Source: Anisakis pegreffii
Lineage: Eukaryota > Nematoda > Chromadorea > Rhabditida > Anisakidae
Assembly (NCBI GenBank): GCA_035041965.1
Contig: JAPYMA010000223.1
Location: 21,955 to 85,954, forward strand
Length of the DNA: 64,000 nucleotides
Reading direction: 5' to 3'
Position numbers and translations under genes: made by a program. Shown here piece after piece: positions 49,935 to 62,541 of this stretch. Numbering within the stretch: position 1 is the stretch's first letter; every line of letters begins with the position of its first letter. A model generated the notes under the pieces. That model made no database searches, was not told where the DNA came from, and worked only from the letters and a program-made list of their open reading frames with translations.

Positions 49935-50235
49935 ACAACTATTCTGAACGATCGTTGACCAAATTTTCGAACGATTAATCGGGATGCATTTTTGGCCTCC
50001 TTTTGAGTCCTTCTCCTCAGAAATTATTGGGCAATACGGGAGAGTAGACCGAAACCTCTTTGCTTGCCAAATTAATAATCCAGGTTAGAATTCCATGAAG
50101 ACAGATGACTCCCAACGCTATTATCGTTAGCTGCGAGGAAAAAAGAATGCCAAGGAAGGAAGAATGTGATATTGGTGATATAGTGATATCAGTGATATGG
50201 TTAATAACAGAGAGGCATAAACTCGTGATGATTTG
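49935..50235 (-). repeat. Dispersed repeat RF1, copy 6 (most complete)
   Basis: The minus strand runs TTTATGCCTCTCTGTTATTA, CACATTCTTCCTTCCTTGGC, GCAGCTAACGATAATAGCG, GGTCTACTCTCCCGTATTG, and on to CAACGATCGTTCAGAATAG. It therefore links the 5' half seen at 7.7 kb with the 3' half seen at 13.7 kb, defining a unit of about 300 bp. The 110-codon frame over it is not conserved between copies. Confidence 0.6.
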
Positions 50236-50349
50236 AATTTGCTGATTAAATGCTATCATACACGAACAGCAATCAACGAGAGAATACTCATAAGGTAGAT
50301 GGACAACGTCAATGCAAAACGAATGCGAGCAACTAGAATTCAGATTCAT

Positions 50350-52942
50350 TAATCGTTGATCTGATCCATGAACTCACAGTTTGTTGATACAGTGGAAGTG
50401 CTCAGCCATATGAGATAGCTTCAGAAATGTTAGCCGTACGTACTCATATAGAAATATGAACCTAGCATACACTGAACACATCAGCAGTTTTCTAGTACAA
50501 CAAAATGTTCCGTGTATCACGGTGTGCATGGAGCGTAAAGTTCATGCGTAATCTGAACATAAAGGACACTCTCATATTACAGTATTGGCGGGGTCATTTC
50601 ATAAAAACAACCTTTAGAGATACTGACGTCTAGGATATGCGCACAATTACTAACTGTTATTTTTGGAACACTCAAAAGATTGCTGATTTGTTTATAACAT
50701 AATTATGACGTCTGATTGTAAGCGTGAAGGCAGCCTGAACCACCAACTCGATAAATAGAACATTATAAAATGTTAACATAATACTAATAAGTATGACAGT
50801 AACAATAGTAAAAGCAATGATAGAACAATAATAATACAGTAATGATAGTTTCAACTTAGCAACAAGGTAGTGATAAAAACAGTAATAGTAACAATAATAC
50901 TGACGATAATATTAGAGAGGGGCAACAATTTTAGATGATCAAAGTATTATGCTGACAGTCATTGTTAAGTTTAAGGGATCTAATAAGAGCTAGAATAATA
51001 CAAGTTGAATCGTATTATAACATTCTGTCATATGATTAATGAGAAATAATTATGTTAAGAATATTCAACCGTAGATAATTTGTTATGTGCAGGTAAGTGA
51101 GTTTTTTTTATGAATGTGTCGAACAGTGGAGAGGATCAGTGAATGTTGATTGAAGAGCTATTTGATAACACATCTATTGGGTTATATCAATTCGTCGATT
51201 TCTTTTGTATTTGATTACATCAGATCATTACCGTTGCTAAATTATCAATTTGATTTGTTGCAATAGTCGTTATCACAACTGAGCTCTCTTCATTTTCTCT
51301 TTATTCTTCGTTTGTTTTTTTAAAATTTCTTTTAACAGTGATATCGAATCTCGTCAAAGATTTTGAACGTAATTTGCAAAAAAAGATCGAAAAAATGATA
51401 CCAACGACCACAGTTCGGATTGAAATTAGCATTGACATATTCGATGATTTCATCAAGCAATAATTAACAGATTTATTAAAAGTAAACACTGCAATTAAAC
51501 GTCATGCTTTGAACATGGGAATTAAAACTATTTTTTGGCGTAATTGTTCCGTTGAATGTGAAATCGTCAATCCACTGAAGTTATCGGCCTAAGGAGTACA
51601 TCATTATCTAATATGAAGCCGAAATAAGAACCAATCGGACTAATTCAAAACTCATCAACTAAAGTCTGTGAGCCTTATCAGAAATACCTGAGCACGATCA
51701 AAATTCAAGATAATTTCCACAAATGACGACACTGAAAAGGTGATGATTGAGCTGACAAAACATCCTACTATGTGGGCGTATTATTTGCGTCATCTTCACT
51801 TCATTCTATAAAACAACATCGATCCTTGTTTGTCGCCATATGCCTTATGTGTATTTACTGAAATACTTAAATTATGTATGTGATATAATCACAGATATAT
51901 TATAATTGCAGATATTTACTCAAATCTTGTAATTATACATATTTACATCGAGATATTGAATATCTCAACTGCAGACATTCAGAAATATCTCAACTGTTTT
52001 GAAATTTTTTTGAACTATCTGGACATCATATTTTGAAAATCCATAGATTGAATTATAAGCAACGAAATTCTCATTCAAGCATCAAAATGACGGCAACATT
52101 TGTTTCAAACACTTTTAGACACACTCAACACGGCAACACTTTTAGATGTGTCAAACATACCCGATAATTATATAAAGTACTTAAGGTAAGCAAGATGCAC
52201 AGTTAGGCACCTACTTCGAAGTACATCAGTTCAATAGCTATCATCTTTTCAGCTCGCCAATTTCTTCTCTAACTAAGTCTTCAAACTGAAATTTACTGGC
52301 TGCATGTCAAGAGAACAATTACCACATTTGATCTCGGAATATCACATAAAATGACCGATCAATGAACTAGTTTAATATTGAAATACTGAGATCACGTCTA
52401 AGGCCAAATCTGCTCAGCTGCCTGCAACTTCCTCGAAGAATCGAATTTAGCGAAATTTTATTGTTAAATAGAATCTATCCGACAAAATTTATGTGCCAAC
52501 GGATTATGCTAACTTCCATAGTTGTGGCTAAATTTCTGAAGGTATTTCCTCACGGAAGGAAGAGAAGAGGAATGTATTTGAGTTAACGATAAGCTGTATT
52601 GCTATGGATTAGCTGATAATTCAGTGAAACTCTCAGTGAAATGCTCAGCCAGGAGAACTACGTTTGCTCTTGGTGTAGAAGGCTTAATTGGTGGATTCAA
52701 TTGATATACTTTAAAAAACATCGAAAATTATTATTATCGTAATCTATCGATTTCAATTCTAAATATTATTATCGTAATCTATCGATTTCAAGCCTATCGA
52801 TTTCAATTCATTGAATAAACAGGAAGTAAATTCTGCTCAAACAAGCATATTTGATTATAGCAAAACGTTGGACACTCTTTAGAATGCTAAACTCTCAATT
52901 ACGAATAAGAAAATTAAAGGAACTGAAGATGCAAAACATATC
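50350..52942. other. Gene-poor, AT-rich stretch
   Basis: No convincing ORF. It contains AATAAT-type low-complexity tracts near 50.8 kb. A local direct duplication of ATTATTATCGTAATCTATCG plus ATTTCA occurs at about 52727 and 52763. Confidence 0.45.
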
Positions 52943-53014
52943 TGGAGGATGGGGGATTCGAACCCCCGACTTCTCGCATGCAAAGCGAGCGCTCTACCCC
53001 TGAGCTAAACCCCC
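52943..53014 (-). tRNA. tRNA-Ala(UGC): tRNA-Ala (anticodon UGC)
   Basis: The minus strand gives a 72-nt cloverleaf. The acceptor stem is GGGGGTT/ATCCTCC with the alanine identity pair G3-U70 and one U-U mismatch. The D arm is GCTC...GAGC, the anticodon stem-loop CTCGC-TTTGCAT-GCGAG with anticodon TGC, and the T arm GGGGG-TTCGAAT-CCCCC, with discriminator A. No intron. The A box (TAGCTCAGGGG) and B box (GGTTCGAATCC) are good, and a TTTT run follows within about 15 nt as a pol III terminator. Confidence 0.95.
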
Positions 53015-53486
53015 ACACTAGCGTCGCACCAATACTCATATATTAACAACGGTTCATTCTCGAACATAATGAATGTCCAGTCTCGGAGTGAATGAATATA
53101 ATAAGTGAAATCATGCGTAAGTGTAGTCATCAGAAAAGTTGATAGATGGGAAATGTTATTTTTGATTGATCACCACTTAGCAACACCATCAAATGAGTGG
53201 ACATTTTTCGTTGTCAGTAATACATTTCCAACTGAGAGCGAGCAAACTGTTGTAGTTAAACGGATTTAACTCATTCAAAGTATCAGTTACCACATTTGAG
53301 AGCTTATGCGTCAGAGTATTCGTTGCAATATTTGCTGATTACTTATTATTCGAATGAAAAAGCATTCCAACTTAACCTACTCATTACGCTGGATTACTGC
53401 ATATTCATATTTAATCGAGAAATTAATCCTTGTTTATGAAATGTTTTAATTGAAACGCAATTCGTATGATAGCAATTACCATCGTT
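53015..53486. other. No gene recognised
   Basis: Short flank upstream of the tRNA without an ORF or repeat. Confidence 0.4.
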
Positions 53487-53738
53487 TCATCCAAGAAGGG
53501 CAAGCGGGCAGGTGGAATTGCTAGACACATTGGAAAATGACCTCATCAACTTCGATTGTGCTCCATGTGACAAACGAATCATGCTTGACGAACATGTGAT
53601 CACTTCACAGCAAAAAGCTTTCAAGCAAGGGTTCCTATTGAAATTCACTGAGCCACTGTCATCTTCTGCAAAAATTTCTTCGCCATTCAGATGCTTACAG
53701 AACCTTAAGCGCGGTAATGCATCATGCAACAAATGCAC
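53487..53738 (-). other. Exon-like minus-strand frame, unknown
   Basis: The frame reads HLLHDALPRLRFCKHLNGEE, then DDSGSVNFNRNPCLKAFCCE and SSSMIRLSHGAQSKLM, ending STCPLALLG. Composition is coding-like, with several cysteines. An acceptor (tgttctcag) lies just upstream at about 53768, but joining to it needs a different frame at first. A donor in another frame (GAAACGATG|gtaatt) ends the block at about 53482. I cannot decide between exon and relic. Confidence 0.2.
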
Positions 53739-54038
53739 CTTAGCGTTGGAATTCCGATGAATTCACTGAGAACAAAACGAATAAATGAGTGGGGGTCAAT
53801 CAGATCCAGAAGCACATACGGTGATCGAGAGTTTAACGTTTCAACACAGCTCAGAAATCACATGCTGCTGTTTTGAACAAATATCTATCGCTGAAGAGAA
53901 TAAACTTATGCAAATTCAAAACAAACACTTCAAAATCATTAACTGATTGAATGCAGCATTAATAAGCATCAAAAACGTTGATTTCAGATGACTGATCACT
54001 TTCAAACAATTAGTCACTGATGACTGATGACTGATAAT

Positions 54039-54085
54039 TAGTCACTTTCAAACGTTTTTTCAAACGTTTGAAAGTGACCAATTAG
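54039..54085. repeat. Short near-perfect hairpin
   Basis: AATTAGTCACTTTCAAACG and its inverted copy CGTTTGAAAGTGACCAATT are separated by only a few bases, with one mismatch. The surrounding 53980-54110 has several direct copies of ATTAGTCACT and GATGACTGAT. Confidence 0.6.
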
Positions 54086-54655
54086 TAACACTTGAAAACG
54101 ACTGATTAGTAAGTTATTAGTAATATGCGCACTGATGTAAACTCTTCCGATTCATTTCAAGTAAATTTTGGGCAAAGAAAACGAATTGTCACGAGCTTCG
54201 AGCCTGAAATCAGAAGCAATGAAACATCTTTGCAGCTATTGCTACGCTCATAAATTTACTTATGTTTGGAATCAACTTTCATTTTCCAAGCTGCTCGCAA
54301 ATCATGTCTATTGTTACTTATGCCTATACTACTGTTCAGGCTATGATAGCTCATTTATCAGCATTGTTCACGGCAAAGTCCTTTCCTATAAGTTGCTTTA
54401 GCCTATTGTTAATTTGAACTTTAATTGTCCACTCCATTCCCGGAAATTGTTCCATCATTATTGCTATAAAAAAGCACATCACTGTTACTTTTAAAAATAC
54501 ATTCCAGTAAGCATAGTGATATAATATAATTAATAAACAATCAGCAAGAATTGCTGCTATTGCAATTCGTTTACTTAGTCGCTATTAACCTCATCCCTTT
54601 CCTTTGATTCTCATTTCGGAATAAATATTTTCAGCTCCTTTGCTCCTCGTCACGA

Positions 54656-54929
54656 TCAATTGGTGGCTAGGCCAATAGGACTGTGGTGAGGTATACGCGG
54701 AGAAAAAATCAGTTGACCTCTGGGAATATGTCGGATTTGCTCATGATCCGTTCCACGCCAAACTTCAGTTCGTGTATGACATTCGTCACGACTCATGAGC
54801 ATCACATCAGTCGTCGGTTCTCGACAGTGAAGTGTTCTCTGCGTGAAATAAACTTTGCCAATCAACCTCATCGCAAAAACATTGTTGTCGTGAGAATCGT
54901 ACAGCAGCGTCCAAATATCGAATGCTTGT
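54656..54929 (-). CDS. Probable terminal exon of an unrecognised gene
   Basis: From a possible acceptor (ataacaag, ~54930) a minus frame stays open for about 90 codons to TGA at 54656. It reads FDIWTLLYDSHDNNVFAMRL, IGKVYFTQRTLHCREP, TTDVMLMSRDECHTRTEVW, then GTDHEQIRHIPRGQLIFSPR. Residue mix and the absence of stops make it look genuinely coding, and it extends past the internal Met at 54871. No upstream exon was found with confidence and I cannot assign a family. Confidence 0.35.
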
Positions 54930-55079
54930 TATCAAACAATTGCTCGAAGTGTATGCGCCTCATCAAATCCAACTAACTCCGCCATTTATGATTGATGAAG
55001 AAATGTGCGAAATTGCCATCGCAGATCATCTACTCCTTCCTCAATATTCCTATCCACTGGCGAACAACTTTCGTTGATA

Positions 55080-56022
55080 ATTCCAAATTCAATTGCATTT
55101 TAATCACTTTCAATAGGATTTCTAATCTCGTCTAATATCCTTTCTTATCATATCACCTTCAGATTTTTCATGAAACAGAGCGAAAATGAGAGAGAAAGAC
55201 ACTCTACTCGTTGACACCGTTCTTTTGAAATGTTTCATGAGACATTTCCCTTCTTTTGTCTCATTCTGCATATAGTTCTATTTTGAGTCGATCCACAAAT
55301 TATATTTCAGTGATGCCAAAAACAAGTTCAGAACAATTTCATGTTCATTTTCATGTTTGTGGTCATTGCTATCAATATTATCATCATTATTGAATCGTCA
55401 ACACCGCTGAAAAAAATGAAACGCACTTCTCATGACGAACAAAACCAATTAAAACTCCCTTCTATGAACAGAAATTGTAGTTGTGTTGCAATACCCCGAG
55501 GGTAATTGAACTGTTCTCAAACAAATTTTCGACAATTCCATATATGATGCACAAATTTTAGTAGATGAAATAAGTATTTGATTATAATTATAACTGAATT
55601 TTCTTTGATTAGAACTACATTTTCTGTGTGAATCTGTTGCTTCTTGCTGCTTGAACATACTTTCACGAACATTTTTTCTATGCTTCGTTCAATCGCCAAA
55701 AAAAGCAACGACACAATGAGAGTATTATAAAGGATTATTTACCATTGCATCAGAATCGTACGTAATCTTATAAGAAGAAATATGACGATGCGAATGCGGA
55801 ATAGATCTTTTGACGTAGAGGTTTTTATGTGTTTGGCATAATATGCGCAACGTTACAGATGTCCAGTTTTTTGAAGATAAAAGAATCCAGAGGCACTAGA
55901 GGCATTAAAAAATGGTGAATAACACTCTCAATTCATTGATGATACGCTTGAATCGTGATAAAACTGAAACGTCTTTTTATTACAGTCACAAGAGGAAAAA
56001 CCTCAAGAGGTAAATGAAATTT
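55080..56022. other. No gene recognised
   Basis: A short hydrophobic minus frame (MSLLFLAIERSIEKMFVK, 55661-55714) ends at a donor-like gtatgttc. It could be a first exon of the gene ending at 54656, but nothing ties them together. Confidence 0.25.
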
Positions 56023-56202
56023 AGGTGCCGAGTCTCGAGACTGTTCAAGTGGTCGCCTGTCTGTATGAAATGATACGAGATCAAGGAGAACGACTGATCG
56101 AAATTATACTTCAATCTAACCAATACCTAAACTACTCTTCGTCTGGTTGTATACAAACGGCCATCATGCACGCACTGCATGAATGTATGGAATCAAGTGA
56201 AT
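56023..56202 (+). CDS. Probable terminal exon, unknown family
   Basis: After an acceptor (gaaatttag) a frame of 59 codons runs to TGA: VPSLETVQVVACLYEMIRDQ, GERLIEIILQSNQYLNYSSS, GCIQTAIMHALHECMESSE. It looks like an amphipathic helical segment with three cysteines. It has no internal Met-initiated start and no clear upstream partner, since the candidate at 55984-56007 would leave a 15-nt intron. Only a partial gene is visible. Confidence 0.3.
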
Positions 56203-59163
56203 GAAACAAATTGTGGTTTGGAGTGCCTTAAGATTACCTATCTACCTGATCATAACATAATGTGTATACACCTTAAACAGTCGATCTCTTCCGAATGTTT
56301 TGGCAAGATGATTGCTTTCATGTGGTGTACTGAAATACCTAAATGCATACAAATAGTTGAATATGTTGAATTTCGTAATTTACAACATGTAAACCTTCAT
56401 TTGATTTGTGAATATATACCGCATCACTAGTGTTCCATTGCTATTATCTTTTTCATAAGCACTGAAAAATTCTTCAAGTTTACGATAAAGTAGTGGACGC
56501 AGAAATCGTAAGCGATAGTACTCTGGCAATTTTTGCTAAGAAAATGTAATACTGATGTTGTTGGTGTGACGAGGATGCTGGCAAAAACTTGATTGGGGAA
56601 CGAAATTTGGGTAAAATATCATGAATTCAAACCGTTCACATTCGTTCACAGCTTGACAATGGGCGAATTAATCATAAAACAAATTCGAAAAAACACATTT
56701 GAAGTTTCGTAATTTCTCATCAGCATGTTGTTTGTCTCTCGTCGTTACCAATTAAGGTTTTTTTTATTGAAGATGAAGAGTTTGTTCATTAGCAAGATTG
56801 TGAATGAGACAGGAATGTGACGTGACCACCTTAATAAGCAATCTCATTTTAATTATCCAGTTGAAGGAATTCAATCGAATCAAATTCATCTTGAACTGGA
56901 TTAATCAATTTCGCACGTATCAACAGTTCCTTCGAAAATACAGAAACAACTAAAATCGTGTATGTCTTTAATCACAAAGCCAACAAACAGATAGAGTAAA
57001 GTTCCTCTTAAGTCATGCAATTATAATATTAATGTATGTATATATTGTTTCTTCGAATCAAGACATGAAAACGACATTCCATCATTAGTATAGTGTATCT
57101 TTTCAACGTTTTTTTTGCAGCGTTTTTCGATTCTTAGCAAATTTCCATTCTGATCTAAAGAAACGAACGCGGGAATCTCTGATATCTATCGAATGTTTCC
57201 GACAACCAGAACACATTTTTTTCCTTAACGAATTCTCAAAAAACAGGTCTCTTCTCGCCCTTGCACTTGTTTCTCTTCTTGCAATTTTCTGGACTGGTAG
57301 ACGGACGGACATCCTGAAAGATGACTGTCAAATGCGATGAAACACGCCACGATCGTAAGAACATTCTGCAACAGAGAGTTGCTGGCACTGGTGGCATGAT
57401 GAGACCAACAATGAGAACAGCAATAACGGGAGAGTATCTCTTAAGAACAAATCAGGCTTATGTCTGCTCATACCTTTACACTCAAATTCTCACTCGAGTT
57501 CCAGGCACATATCGCTTCAATAATCTTCGACAGTGTTCAAACTTTTCAAAAGGGTCGATCCATCATGGGTGAAGAATATTTAGTTATTGCAGAAATACAA
57601 TGCTAAATTATCGTTTCTAACTGTATGTAAATGATGCTCGTTAAGTTTGGTGTGGTGAGATTTTTTCGTGGCTAATTAACAACAACTTATCAGTGATTAT
57701 TTCATGCACAGTGTGCAAAGCTATAGATAAAGCATGTCAGGCGTGTAGTGACCAATTAAATTTGAAAATATCATTGATGGAAAGCATTTCGCAAAGTTCA
57801 GCCATTCATTTCAGTTTATTCAACACGAATACAGCAACATATCCGATTGGCTTCATCCTTAATCCAACAACCAAACAGCATTTAAATTAGCAATCCAAAG
57901 AAATTGAAGCAAAATTTGAGTTGGTGCATTTTGCGAGCATTTGCACTTTTAGAATTGCTTATGCATCTATGATTCCTATGAGTACATGTGGCTAAGGCTA
58001 CTACTACTGAATGGATTTCAACTTTTAAAAGCTTGTTTCAAATTATTACATATGAAAACTATTTTTGATGTTCTATTATTACTACTGACTTGAATGTTTT
58101 GCATGATATTATGAAAGCAGAACACCAAACACTGATTTACGAAGCGATAAACCAAAACACATACGCATTTCAGTCGACACAACGCATCACTTGAGTTGTT
58201 CGAAACTTTTCGTTGCTTAGAAATCTATTCGTGTGGAGTAATTTTCACTGAAAAATCAAAAATTCATAAAAACTCAATCTCGATTTTGCGTTTCATCGAG
58301 ACATTGCAAACCTTCTTGAGATTCACGTTTTGAATAACATTTGGAATGTGCAAAAGTTTCAAAAGATTTATGAAACACTTGAGCAGAAAAAAAAAACTGA
58401 AACAAATCTGACTAAAAAATGTGATTAATCTTAATCAGTGCATCCTTCTCATGAATTGTCAACGTTCTCAAATAGAGCTGCTTGTTTCAGATACTAATTT
58501 AGTTGCGCCGAATTCGAGCAAACAAGTCATTTATTCGTATTTCATTTGCTTTTACCACCACAAAAAAATATCGCAAAAAACTCAATCCAGTAGCATTTAT
58601 GCTCATCTGCCAGCATAGCTCGCTCGATTATGGTGTGATCTTGAAGAACTTGTTTGCGTAGTTGTTGCTGTTGTGGAGATGAGCGGTTTTCATCGATGTT
58701 TTGTTTCAAGTCTGTCCATTTTCTTTGATCAGCTCGTCGAAATCTGAATTTTTTCGAAACATCTCATTATGCACACATCCAGATCTACACATGGTTTTTT
58801 CATATAATACATGCTGAATTCGAATAATTTCTTGGACATCTTTCTATATCTGAACACTCCGAGCTCTTTATGCAATTGCATTGTTTGTATTCAGTCTATT
58901 CAAGCTGACCTTCGTCTGCTTCCTTGGAATGACTGACGATTGAATATGTTATGCTCAATGTTATTTATTGCGCAGTCATAAATCTATATCGTCGTCAGTC
59001 GACAAACTATTTAAATGAGTTAAAATCCGAAACAAAGTCACATCGTCTCAACGTTCGTTTCTCATTTACAGCACACATCCACTAGTGCTAATCCTATTCA
59101 TTGATCACTCCCGCACCCTCCTAGCTTTATCCATTCATCATATCAGCGGTCGATATCTTCAAC
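56203..59163. other. Gene-poor stretch
   Basis: Several isolated frames (57103-57312 minus, 57321-57572 plus, 57693-57890 plus, 58421-58618 plus) have no coherent splice structure. The region 58980-59160 upstream of the Gly-rich gene presumably holds its promoter. I see no repeats. Confidence 0.35.
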
Positions 59164-60056
59164 ATGGTAATTGTTGCACTATCAATATTTACTATTCTCA
59201 TTCTGATACTTCGTTTGCTACTTATGCATGACTTATTTCACAAATGCGGCTGTTATTCATAGCGATTATGCTTGCTTTTTTAATAGTGCCAAATAAATGC
59301 TGAATTTCGAATTGAGTCGAATTTTATAGCATGGATAGTTTGAAAACACACTCTTTGGATTTAGTACTTGAGACACTTCAATTGCCGGTCAAAAGCACGA
59401 TACATTACTGATTTCGACAAATGATACTGCCATGAATTCAGTATGAATGTGCATACGTTGATCGTTAAGTTACCTTAAATCACCCGAATCAGTTTGGGAA
59501 AACATAAGTGAGCACTTTCGAGCAACATTTAGTTTTGTTAAACACCTGAATCAATTCTATAAAACATTCAATTGAATTAATCGATGATCGTTTCTTTCAG
59601 AGGTATCTCCTGGTGTTGTCAGTAATAATCTCACCAACTTTGGCGTGTACGGGTGGCGGTGGTGGTTGCTGTTGCATGCCGAGGATGCCAATGGGAATGG
59701 GAATGGGAATGTGCATGCCTTGTGCACCGAGTATGTGCAGCGTTTGCGGTTCGTGGGATTATGCTAGTATGGGAGGTATGGGAAGTTATATGGGAGGTAT
59801 GGGAGGTGTTATGGTACCTGCTCTACGCGGTCAGCTGATGGCGCTGACGCCCGTCGAGGGTGTGATGATCCCGGGTGGAGGAATGGGTGGAGGAATGGGT
59901 GGAGGACCAATGGTCGGTGGCGGTGGTTGTGGAGTTGGCGGCGTTGCCATGCCCATGGGCGGTGGATATTCTGGCGGAATAATGGGCGCTCCTGTTGGCG
60001 GTGGATACGCTACCGGAATAGTACCCGCTCCCGTTGGCGGAGGTTATGTCGCTTAA
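59164..60056 (+). CDS. Small Gly/Met/Cys-rich secreted protein, 2 exons, 152 aa
   Basis: The first coding exon is just the start codon: ATG at 59164-59166 is followed directly by gtaattg, and exon 2 begins at 59601 after tttctttcag. The join gives MRYLLVLSVIISPTLA as a clean signal peptide; without the join the ORF has no Met at the right place. The mature protein opens CTGGGGGCCCMPRMPMG, continues with CMPCAPSMCSVCG, then YMGGMGGVMVPALRGQLMAL, and ends in GGGYSGG/GGGYATG/GGGYVA repeats. Gly-rich proteins with a GGGCCCMP-like start are known in nematodes as secreted products of unknown role. Extracellular-matrix or surface function is inference. Confidence 0.75.
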
Positions 60057-61714
60057 TGAGAGGTGACGACTGGACGCAGGAGGAGAACGGAACAAATGGA
60101 CATGAGCTCGACAATAGCGATGATTCATTGCGATTTGATTTGGATTGGTTACGAGGATGGAAAAAAGAAATGCGAAATATCTCTTGAAATGCGTATGATC
60201 CGATTCTTTCACCATTAACTACCACAAGCACTTAATTAACCATTTCATTGTACTCCCATCGTTTCATCTCACCAATGCATAACTCAATTTTCTAAAGTTT
60301 AATCCTAGTAGCTAATCAGTTCTGTTCGGATAGTTTGACAACTTTCCAATCGTTCTTTGTGAGTAGATCACATCAGTGATAAAAAGACTGCTGGTATTGA
60401 GCATCGTGTCTTTTTGAATATCCTCCTTCCTTAGCCTTTTTCACTTCAGTTTCTCCGTGTATCTTCATAGATCACAAAGCAACGAACAAGAATAAAAATC
60501 GATGGGTTACAAAAAGCAAAGTTCCAGTCCATAATCCCATTCCCTTTTTCGTAACCAAAATTGTTAAAAGTATTATTTTTCACTAATCTATTTATGCTAA
60601 TATTATTATTATAATCATTAGTGAAGTGATTATTATTATTAGTAACAATAACCTCAGTAGCATATTCTTGAACTAATGAATGTGTACTTGCTTGTATAAA
60701 ATTCCAGCGTGTCTGTATAATTGGTGAAATATGAATTAATTTTGTGAGTTAATAAATAAAATTTATAGTGTAAAGTTGTAAATTACAACTGATAAGCATG
60801 ACATCGCACAAACATAATTACGATTCTCTTGTAAATTCATCAGATTTTTGGCTTAGGAAGCATGTTGTTGCATAAAAATCTTCGAATGGTCAAAGCACTT
60901 TCATAGCAAGAAAGCAGCATGTTTTTGAGTACAAGCATCGGAAGTGATTGATTCAACTGATCCATTCTTAGTTATTGATCAATTTTTTTGCTTCGTTTGA
61001 ATTGTTCCCTTCCATTTCTTTTTCGTAAAAACATTCATTATCCGGTTTAGACATATACATTCGTAGTTCTCATCCCATATAGCGTCGATTCATCCTCATC
61101 AGTGATTGATTGTTGTGAGAATAAATTCTCGATGGGACAAATCTCATAATCAGATTTATCTCTGAGCGTTTGAGCTCTCAAATAGTTTCTATCACCGCAA
61201 CACTTCACAGTTCTAAATACTTAAATGGCACCGGAATTCACAGCGTTGTAAGTTTTGATGCGTCTTTCATGACGCATATCACTTCTTTTCTATGGCTGGA
61301 TGCCTTTTCGTAAAAAGTTTCTAACGGACGGTAAGATGTAACGCAAAAAACTCGATGGTCCATATGTCGCAAACCTGACGCCCATAAATAAACCATTTTA
61401 TTCACAATAATATAATTACAATAATGTACGACTTCTTCGAAATACGACTGATTATTACGAGTCCATACATACTGAATAATAACACCATAATAATCAAACA
61501 AAACAGAACGAAACGATAGGAGTAATCAATTTGAACAAAGAAACAAAACCGAACTGGAAACAAAATTCAAAGAATTGGCGAGTGGAACAGTGAATAATGA
61601 AACAAATTTTTAAAAAAGCACCCAAGAAAATTTAAAAAACCAGAGTAAATTGGCGAGTGAATCAGAGAACGGACACAAATTAGTAGTATTGGTCAGTAGA
61701 ACATTAGTAGTATC
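60057..61714. other. Intergenic, no gene recognised
   Basis: This starts with the 3' UTR of the Gly-rich gene. The rest is AT-rich with TTATTATTA tracts near 60.6 kb. The frame at 61238-61501 (minus) is unsupported. Confidence 0.4.
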
Positions 61715-61730
61715 CAGTGTTGGGCGCGCT

Positions 61731-61852
61731 ATTGAAGAACGATAGCGCGCTATCGCTATTCCGCTAGTCCGCTACCTCTATCGCTATTACCCACCGAATC
61801 GATAGCGGAGCGCTATCGCTACCGCTATCGCTATCGCTATCGCCTACTTTAA
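61731..61852. repeat. Subterminal CGCTATCG/CGATAGCG repeats of the hAT element
   Basis: Within about 120 bp the octamer-like unit (C)GCTATCG or its complement CGATAGCG occurs around ten times, for example CGATAGCGCGCTATCGCTAT and CGCTACCGCTATCGCTATCG. hAT transposases bind short subterminal motifs of this kind, so these are candidate binding sites (inference). Confidence 0.65.
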
Positions 61853-62541
61853 AAACCTCATTACACCACTAAATGATTCAAAATTTTCATTAATCAACAC
61901 GCATTTTTGAATTAGATGTGAGAAACATTACGAAAGTAGATTTTCATGAGAAAATAAATTTTATTTTAAGACAATAGGACATATTTAAACATTTAAAAAA
62001 TTTTAAACAATAGAGCACAAACAACATTAAAACAACAACAGCATCATTAAAAAAGGTCATAACAAAACATCTTAACAGCAAAAACATCATCGAAAGTTTA
62101 TCAGTCACTTTCGAAAACTATGTCAGTGAACCAAATGTCATATCAATAGGTTTGGTTAACAGCATATTGTGAAAAAACGACAACAACAGAAACATACAAA
62201 CTATATCAGCACACCGAATATTATATCAATAAATTTGGTCAACAGCACATTATGAAGAAACAACAGGAACATAACAAAAAACCGCAACAGTATTATCATC
62301 AAAAAATGTTCTTCGTAGGGTATTGTCACAAAAAGATCCCCTTTTTCCTGAAGTATCATCACCAAAAATCCCCTCCTTCCTAAAGTGCCACTTTCGAAAA
62401 CTACCTCACAATCAGTGAGTCGAATGTCATATCATTAAATTTGGTCGACAGCATGTTATAAAAAAACAACAACAGAAACACAACAGCATGAAACACAACA
62501 GTTCAACAGCGAAAACATCATCAAAACAGCGCCCAAAATGC

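Noticed and set aside
57103..57572. Possible small secreted basic peptide (frame with LPLLLFSLLVSS, then SPENCKKRNKCKGEKRPVF)
   Set aside because: The signal-peptide-like part and the basic part are in different frames and the only intron joining them would be about 31 nt.
57693..57890. Zinc-finger-like CTVCKAIDKACQAC frame
   Set aside because: Four cysteines alone in a 65-codon frame with no histidines, no neighbours and no recognisable family.
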